From Chamaelirium japonicum (Eukaryota > Streptophyta > Magnoliopsida > Liliales > Melanthiaceae), in the NCBI GenBank assembly GCA_947650365.1, contig OX393551.1:3850001-3914000 (forward strand): a stretch of DNA of 64,000 nucleotides, read 5' to 3'. How positions within the stretch are numbered: the stretch's first letter is position 1; the number at the start of each line of letters is the position of its first letter. The notes beneath the pieces were generated by a model, which did not search any database, had not been told where the DNA came from, and saw nothing but the letters and a program-made list of their open reading frames with translations. The position numbers were made by a program, and so were the translations under genes. Below are positions 57,551 through 64,000 of this stretch, piece by piece.

Positions 57551-57689
57551 TCTTTATACCTGCTAGAGTTTTTGTTCATATGTATATATCTCTGTTTTCT
57601 TTATATTTTAGCAAGTCTTGTATGCACTTATCATTTATCATTTTTATCCATCCCTTATTTCTCGTACTCATGCATCATTAAGGACAATG

Positions 57690-57712
57690 CTTATTTTAAG
57701 TTTGGGGGTGTG
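57690..57712 (+). other. Internal polypurine-like tract
   Basis: ttttaagtttgggggtgtga follows 'attaaggacaatgc', a phrase I know from the end of coding regions in Athila-type elements. It resembles the true tract at 59216-59232 (aggtttgggggtg). Confidence 0.6.
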
Positions 57713-57776
57713 ATGTATTTTCACAAAATCCTGTTTACATCTAATTTTTACAAAATTTACCAGTTTTAGTTTTATA

Positions 57777-57886
57777 AAAAAAAAAAAAAAATTATTGCAT
57801 CAACTTACGCTGTAGTGGGACAGCTCGGCACATACGTCTCAGCGTATGTGTGTCCAGTCTGTAGTCCCCTACCAAAACTACAGCGT
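57777..57886 (+). ncRNA. Stem-loop module B of the Athila-like element
   Basis: A-run, ttgcatcaac, outer stem ACGCTGTAG (57807-57815) / CTACAGCGT (57878-57886), middle stem GGGAC (57817-57821) / GTCCC (57864-57868), CTCGG, apical hairpin CACATACG-tctcag-CGTATGTG (57829-57850). Same plan as module A. Confidence 0.68.
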
Positions 57887-57899
57887 TCGTATAGAAATC

Positions 57900-59215
57900 T
57901 ATAGGAATTCGCATTTGCATGTTTTCATTTTCTTTTTCATAAATTAGCGTTTTTCGTATCCTTTTGATCTTCTTGTTTTATCTATTTCAAAAATAAAAAA
58001 TAAAAAAAATAAAAAATAAAAAATATTTTTAGAAGTTTCGCACTATAATTTTTATGTACTTAAGTAGGATTATGAGGCACATGGTATTAAATCATTCTAA
58101 AGCCTGATGAATAACATCAAAGGTAATGTCTAACCGAGTTCTCTTTATTAATACCCCGTTAGAGAGTGTGAAAATATTTATCTTGAACTTTCACTACACT
58201 TGGACTCACACAGTTAGGGTGTAGAATCAAATTAGTGGTTGTTGACCTAATAATAACCTAGAGGCTTGATGAACTATGACTTCCTTGTCCACTTGGTTCG
58301 CTGAAAAGAAAAAATATATATCGGGTATCATTACAAGGAACCAGTGGATTAGACTAGGTGCAGCGGAAAAGGGCTACCTATTGTGAAGGCTATATTTGCG
58401 GGCTTGTGATGAAAAACTCGAGCATAGGTCCGTAGGGGAGTCTTGATGCCTGACACCTTACGCCAACTGGTGTGGGAGCTGTCGACTAGTGCTCATGGAA
58501 AAATCATCACAAGAGTAAAAAGGCAATAAAGTTTTATTCTCAAAAAAAAAAAAAAAAATTCAGCGGAGATATGTGGCTCACGAAGTTCGAGTATGTATTA
58601 GACTGTGTGAACCTTCAAAAACAATCAGGGTGAAAGCCGCCGATGTAAAAATATGAGTAAGCTGGAGCATCACAGATAAAACCCATGAGGCATTAAAGTG
58701 AAAGTCCACACCTCTCGTCACCCTAGACAGGCTGCTTAGTTTTGAATCAGTGCCTAAGGTCGTTGACCAATTCAAGGAAGTTATTTGTGTTAGCACCACT
58801 TTGGCGAATTGAACCCCTTCTGTGTAAGTCCATACATCACTGTGCACACAAGCATGGAAGTTTTTATATTTCCTAATGGGGGATTAATCACGAGAACTCG
58901 ACCTGCATACTTGAGAAGTTAGAAGTCGGGCTGATAAAAATTACAATCTCTGTGCCTTAGACATCTTTACTCGGAGTACTTTAAATTATTTTGTGAAATA
59001 TTTTGTCTTTTATTTAAAAAAAAAAAAATTGAATTTTGTGGGTATATTCACTGCAAACCCTCACGAGACAAAACTCGTCCACTGGGGTAACCCAGGGGTT
59101 TAACGGCTTGTTGCACGTGCCAAGTGCAATCGTGATTCCTGCGAAAGTGAGTTAGGAATTTTTATTTTATCATCAGCTTTGTTTAGTTTTCTTTTCTTAC
59201 TCGAGGATGAGCAAA
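57900..59215 (+). other. Non-coding 3' region of the Athila-like element
   Basis: No reverse transcriptase, integrase or envelope-like frame. Contains further A-runs (58543, 59017), and small hairpins such as CGAG-acaaaa-CTCG and TTGCAC...GTGCAA near 59060-59130. Ends 'actcgaggatgagcaaaag' before the polypurine tract. Confidence 0.6.
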
Positions 59216-59232
59216 AGATAGGTTTGGGGGTG
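59216..59232 (+). other. Athila-like polypurine tract
   Basis: AAGATAGGTTTGGGGGTG-type tract directly before the 3' LTR. Confidence 0.78.
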
Positions 59233-62200
59233 TGTTAAGTGTTTATTTAGTGTTGATTATCCTTCATTTATTATGCATATCTCATCACTCTCTTGCGTAA
59301 AACATTCATATTATACATAAAGTGCATGAATATCTTTTCATTGTTGCATAGTACAATTTTGCCCGGATACAACAGCATATCGCACTATTTATATACATCT
59401 CATACATGAAAGTTATACTGCCCGATAGTCCAAATTATCCTTTTATTGTATTAGAACTTAATACGTGTCATTTTCTGTGCATTTTCCAGGAAAACGACTC
59501 AGAAATCGACGTAGTCAAATAAAGGACATCATGATGGAGCGGTGAATGTTCTTACAGCGATACGATAGAAGATGCACAATGGACGGACAATGGATGAATC
59601 AGCGACAAATCGAAGATTGGAGGAAGACTACGTACAAGCAAATGGCCTAGCTAGCAATGGATATGACGGCTGATTTAAATGGTTTGCAACGCAATGGAAC
59701 TCACAAATGTTGGTCTTAGCTAGATCGACACGCACACAATCGGGGAAACACTCAACCTAACCCGTGCATGAATACATGCATTATCTCCCTTGGGATCTCG
59801 ATTCTCTCTCTCCTTCCTTATCCAACTTTATCCAAGACCAACAATCACACCCGCCCAAACACCTAAAGATCAAGCGGTCTGTGCACATAGCATGTACATC
59901 ATACTTCCAAGTCCGGTGCATCCATCTTAACTATCCATCTACCTACCCATGCATGGAATCTCATTTCCAAAATACCCCACCTATGCATGCACGTCCTCAT
60001 TTATCAAACACTCTATCCCGAGCCGCTCTTTCCTTAACAAAGTCATGACTGCATCCACCTTACATCACCACCTCTTCTCAACTAAATCCGACCATCCAAA
60101 CCCATGCATGCATGATCAAAACCATCCTATTTCTCTCTTCCTTAAAAACACCTGCATGCAAAACCTATATCTCTCTCTCTTTTAAAAACCGAGAGTCATT
60201 AAATCCATGCAAATCCAACACCTCCCATATTTATGATCATATTCATTTCCATATCTGAAAACTCATCGCTACCGTCCCTTACACCACATCACATGCAGCA
60301 CCCTTCACGATCTCTGATTAATCGCGATCATAGTCGTCCGTATCCTAAAATCCATGCGCCCAGCTCTCTCTCTCTTCTCCTATTTTTGTTGCGATGCCTC
60401 CTCCTTTTTCTCTCGAATTTCTCTCTCCATCCCTCCGATTCTCTCTCTAACCAACCCCATCTTAGCCATCCGTGCCACCTACTCTTTCTCTCTCTAAAAA
60501 TCTACATGTACGTGATCCCCTCCCTCGTTCCTAAACCAAGATCCCTTCTCTCATCTCTCTTGATCTCTTTCTATCTCTATCCCCGTCACCCGATCCTCCC
60601 TTGATTTTCTCTCTCCCCTGTATTTATTTCTCTTTCTTTAAACAACCCGGCTGGCCGATTCCCACACGTCCAACTCCTCCATTGCGAGATTTTTTTTTTA
60701 TTATCTCCGATAAAACCTGCATCCAGCCTTACCCGACCAAATCCTAACCGCCCAGCCCTCTCCGTCTCTCTCTCTTCCTATGAAATCTCTCTACCCGGAT
60801 GTCTCTCTCTCTCTAAAACCGATTCTTTCTCTCTCCTTAATTCTCTCTATTTCTTTCCTTTCTTAACATCCTCATGATCTCCTTTCTCTCTCTTCTTTTA
60901 TCTCTCTAGATCCCAATCGATATCTCCTCTCTCAAACCCAGCTGTACCCGGCGTTCTCTTATTTACTCTTCTTAATTGTCATGCAAATCCCTCCCCATAT
61001 CTCTACCTAACCGAAACCCTCTCTCTCCCCATGAATCCATGCAACCGTCTGATCCTAATCTCCTCCTTCCGATCGCTCAACTCCCTATCTCTGCCATATG
61101 TAAAATTCCATCACAGCCGTCCATTGCATCAAGCCATGCACACAGCTCCTCCCGATTCCTCTCATCCCAAACATCTCTCTCTCTCTCTAATCCGACCCTC
61201 TCCCCCTCTCCATGCCTTCATGAAATCTTCCCCTTTTATTTATTTATTTCTTTACTTCATACCAATTGAAATCACTTACCAAATTCGGTGCCTTGGGGAG
61301 CAAGATACAAGCCGCTATAAGTAAGGGGACATGGGCTGAGGAGGAGGCATCAGGAGGAGATCATCATCACCATACGAGTTTTTGGAGAGAGCTATCATCA
61401 GTTATTTCTTAGAGTGGGTGCGAAGTTAGAGCATAGAAGTGCTGTAATTTCTGAAGAAGATTTTCAAAGTAGTGGATGTAACATTTTTTTCTTCGATTCA
61501 ATAAAATCGTCCTTTATTTATATTTTCTTGCACGTACTTTTCTCTTTCTGCAATGTTTAGCTTTATTCATTTTTCTTTTAGCATTCAAACCATGGCCGGC
61601 TAAACTCCCTCCCGCCAGGGAGGGGTTCAATGCCATGGTAAATAGTTAGTTCTCATCTTGCACTTTACTCTTGATCGTGCTTAACGTCTATGCATCTTTC
61701 TTAATTGAATTCTTAAGTGAGAATGAAGCTCACCCGTGTTTCCATTCAATTGGGATTCGGGTGATACTTCACCACTCAAATATTGAATCATTAACTAAGA
61801 TAGCTATTATTTTTATCATTATTTTTTATCTAATTTTTATTATATGAATTTTCGCAATTGAATTAGTTTTACTTCTTCACTATAAGAAGAATTCTATTTC
61901 GTAATATTGTGAGAATATCATATAATAAAATTATATAAAGGGGGCTTTCACTCGATATCTTCCACTTGAGTCGGTAAAACTTCCGCTCTCAAGTGTGGAC
62001 AGAAAAGAGTAACATTGCAAGGGAACTTTACTCAATATCATGGCTAACAAACCCCTCTCCTGGGCGGATTTTTCTTCTGATAAGTATTTTATTTAAATCT
62101 CTAGTTTTCGTTTTGCTTCTTAAAACAAAGTATCTTCAAAATAAAAAAAAAATTAATAAAATCCAAACTCCCTTCAATTCAAATTAGTTTTATTTGTGAT

Positions 62201-62344
62201 CTCTTTCCTCTAGGCATCTAATTACGTGTGGTTCGATCCTTACTTGCCATATACTAGTTAAAGTTCTCTGATTTATGTATGCAGGTATTGGTTTTTGATA
62301 AAATAGCTTTCATACAACGACAATACGCAAAAAGCTTTCTATCA
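59233..62344 (+). repeat. Athila-like 3' LTR
   Basis: 3112 bp, ~98.8% like the 5' LTR. Confidence 0.95.
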
Positions 62345-62349
62345 GTGAT
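62345..62349. repeat. Athila-like target duplication, right copy
   Basis: gtgat, identical to 50816-50820. Confidence 0.9.
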
Positions 62350-63440
62350 CGGGCAAAAAACAAGGTTTTTTGCCCGATTCAGTAGAAAATCGATCGATCG
62401 GTTGAATTTATCCGATCGGTCAAAATTGACCGATCGGTTAAATTCAACTGGCAGGAGTTGGAGTGATCGGGCAAAAAATACGATTTTTTGCCCGATTCAG
62501 TAGACAATCGACCGATTGGTTGAATTTATCCGATCGGTCAAAATTGATCGATCGGTTAAATTCAACCGGTAGTGGTTGGAGCGATCAGGCAAAAAACACG
62601 GTTTTTTGCCCGATTCAGTAGAAAATCGACCGATCGGTTGAATTTATCCGATCGGTCAAAATTGACCGATCGGTTAAATTCAACCGGTAGGGGTTGGAGC
62701 GATCGGGTAAAAAATACGGTTTTTTGCCCAATTCAGTAGAAAATTGACCGATCGGTTGAATTTATCCGATCGGTCAAAATTGACCGATCGGTTAAATTCA
62801 ACCGGTAGGGGTTAGAGCGATCGGGCAAAAAACACGATTTTTTGCCCGATTCAGTAGAAAATCGACCGATCGGTTGAATTTATCCGATCGGTCAAAATTG
62901 ACCGATCGGTTAAATTCAACCAGTAGGGGTTGGAGCGATCGGGCAAAAAATACGATTTTTTGCCCGATTCAGTAGAAAATCGACCGATCGGTTAAATTTA
63001 TCCGATCGGTCAAAATTGACCGATTGATTAAATTCAATCAGTAGGAGTTGAGGCGATCGGGCAAAAAACATGATTTTTTGCCCGATTCAGTAGAAAATCG
63101 ACTGATCGACTGAATTTATCCGATCGGTCAAAATTGACCGATCAATTAAATTTAACCGGTAGGAGTTGGAGCGATCGGGCAAAAAACACGATTTTTTGCC
63201 CGATTCAGTAGAAAATCGACCGATTGGTTGAATTTATCCGATCGGTCAAAATTGACCGATCGATTAAATTCAATCGGTAGGAGTTGAGGCGATCGGGCAA
63301 AAGAGCCTGTATTTTGCCCGATCCTTGGGAAAATCACCCAATCACCTGCTTGTCAAACGGGAGAAGTCTTGAAAATGGTGGAGGTTGAAGTGATCGGGTA
63401 AAAGAGGCTGTGTTTTACCCGATCCTTTGGTATATCACCC
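62350..63440 (-). repeat. 118-bp palindromic array, gypsy 3, right part
   Basis: Eight regular units at exactly 118 bp (tgcccgattc at 62371, 62489, 62607, 62725 and on), then variants. Each unit has cgaccgatcggttgaattta, tccgatcggtcaaaattgac and a gggcaaaaaa/ttttttgccc inverted pair. Confidence 0.94.
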
Positions 63441-63693
63441 GATCATCTGCCTATCGAAGGGGCGATGGAGTTGGTGCTACTCTGGGTTCGATGCTCCGCT
63501 TGGACCGGCGGTTCGCATGGACCAACGGTTTCGACAAGTCCGATATTTCTTCTGGTCCGACGTTTCATCTGGTCTGATGTTTCGTCTGGAAGAGCGCTTC
63601 GCTCGGATGGGTGCAACGTGTCCTTTTCAAAAGCACGGCTTTTGATCTGATGATGCCACATGGCGCTCTGGTATTCCTGCCAATTCTTTCGAG

Positions 63694-63701
63694 TTTATAA
63701 G
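63694..63701 (+). promoter_or_regulatory. Possible TATA box of the gypsy 3 antisense gene
   Basis: TTTATAAG, about 98 bp before the ATG at 63799 and after the palindromic array. Confidence 0.45.
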
Positions 63702-63798
63702 TTTGCTGCGGAGTTCATTTGTGTCCCCCACGCTATCGAAATTTTTTAAAGTCCACAACTTTTGTTTCTTGCTCTCTGCGTTCTCCCGATCGGTTGCG

Positions 63799-64000
63799 AT
63801 GGCATCATCTGGCAGTGCGAAGAATGTCGTTCCCTCCTCATGCAGCGTGAAGAATGTCGTTCCGTCCAAGATGAGGGCTTCGCAGAAAGGGAAAGAGAGG
63901 GTCGAGACTTCGCCTAAGACCATAGGCAGAGGCAAGGGCAAAGGTGCCCTAGGCGTGCTTGGAAAGAGGCACCTGGGAGTGGGGTTTGTGTCTGCTCCTA
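63799..64000 (+). CDS. Gypsy 3 antisense gene, N-terminal part, cut by the window edge
   Basis: Reads MASSGSAKNVVPS, a short duplicated KNVVPS phrase, then a Lys/Arg-rich stretch with GRGKGKGALGVLGKRHLGVG and FVSAP, open to the last base. It matches the gypsy 2 antisense N-terminus (MASSGSLKKNAVPSKRKGKE, GRGKGKTVLVELGQLGKRN, GVGFASAP). It is transcribed opposite to its own element. Confidence 0.75.
   Translation, partial: MASSGSAKNVVPSSCSVKNVVPSKMRASQKGKERVETSPKTIGRGKGKGALGVLGKRHLGVGFVSAP

Larger units (their letters stand above)
50821..62344 (+). mobile_element. Athila-like gag-protease element, 11.5 kb, nested in gypsy 3
   Basis: LTRs 50821-53933 and 59233-62344 (TGTTAAGTG ... TTTCTATCA) are over 3.1 kb each and differ at ~38 positions plus a few short indels by eye (~1.2%), so perhaps half a million years old. 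Target duplication gtgat is exact. The primer site TGGCGCCGTTGCC and the Gag and protease sequence point to the Athila group of Ty3/gypsy. No reverse transcriptase, RNase H or integrase is present between gag-protease and 3' LTR, so it would have to rely on proteins from another element. The gag-protease part has about one or two breaks. Confidence 0.92.
49277..64000 (-). mobile_element. Gypsy element 3: relative of gypsy 2, minus strand, runs off the right edge
   Basis: Starts with an 856-bp LTR (49277-50132) in minus orientation, with the same ends (TGTGGGTG/CCCCCACA) and polypurine tract as gypsy 2. Behind it are the 118-bp palindromic array and, at the right edge, the start of the same antisense gene. 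The array is split by the Athila-like element (50821-62344). gag-pol and the other LTR should lie past 64000. The bases before it, tgtgg (49272-49276), are the predicted target duplication, with the partner outside the window. Confidence 0.9.

Noticed and set aside
62350-63440. CRISPR-like appearance of regularly spaced palindromes
   Set aside because: Tandem 118-bp units with no unique spacers, in plant DNA within an LTR element; not CRISPR.
1-64000. tRNA, rRNA, bacterial operon or organelle features
   Set aside because: None seen; codon context, introns and elements are those of a plant nuclear genome.

Overview
The window is nuclear DNA from a flowering plant. It carries a plant-type Mutator-like element (MULE), two Ty3/gypsy elements with the second (archaeal-type) RNase H that marks the plant Tat lineage, a further gypsy element related to one of them, an Athila-like element with the TGGCGCCGTTGCC primer site, a Ty1/copia element and short DNA-transposon remnants. 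I cannot name the species. I found no complete ordinary host gene, no rRNA or tRNA gene, and nothing bacterial. Nearly all of the sequence is transposable elements, many nested in one another.

Layout. 1-558: AT-rich flank. 568-7704: a MULE with ~92-bp terminal inverted repeats and a perfect 9-bp target duplication. It has two converging genes: a small intact GRF zinc-finger/transmembrane gene from the left end and a decayed MURA-type transposase from the right end. A 442-bp hAT-type MITE (1582-2023) and an insertion-like block (~5336-6200) sit inside it. 7714-10355: intergenic DNA with a 196-bp MITE (8179-8374), a possible last exon of an unknown host gene (8728-8799) and a palindrome cluster (9835-10290). 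10361-27046: Tat-type gypsy element 1 (16.7 kb, target duplication acgta), with an antisense plant-mobile-domain reading block between integrase and 3' LTR. 27052-29201: intergenic DNA with a long imperfect inverted repeat and an LTR-like promoter fragment.

29202 to beyond the right edge: an old, heavily decayed Ty1/copia element. Tat-type gypsy element 2 (30996-43565, duplication gtccc) lies in its leader. A third, minus-strand gypsy element related to element 2 begins at 49277 in its 3' untranslated region. An Athila-like element (50821-62344, duplication gtgat) lies inside that third element, which resumes at 62350 and leaves the window at 64000. Nesting and rough LTR divergence (Athila-like ~1.2%, gypsy 2 ~2.5%, gypsy 1 ~3%, all eye counts) make the copia the oldest and the Athila-like element the youngest of the nest.

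Most interesting. (a) Gypsy 2 and its minus-strand relative share a module between 3' LTR and pol: a 118-bp tandem array built on the palindrome GACCGATCGGTC, placed directly upstream of a large antisense gene of unknown function. Gypsy 1 has an antisense gene of similar layout but different sequence. (b) The Athila-like element carries gag-protease only and has two copies of a poly(A)-led stem-loop module whose stems differ by compensatory changes, one on each side of its coding region. (c) The MULE carries an intact GRF zinc-finger/transmembrane gene in the place where MuDR carries mudrB. All functional statements about these are inference.
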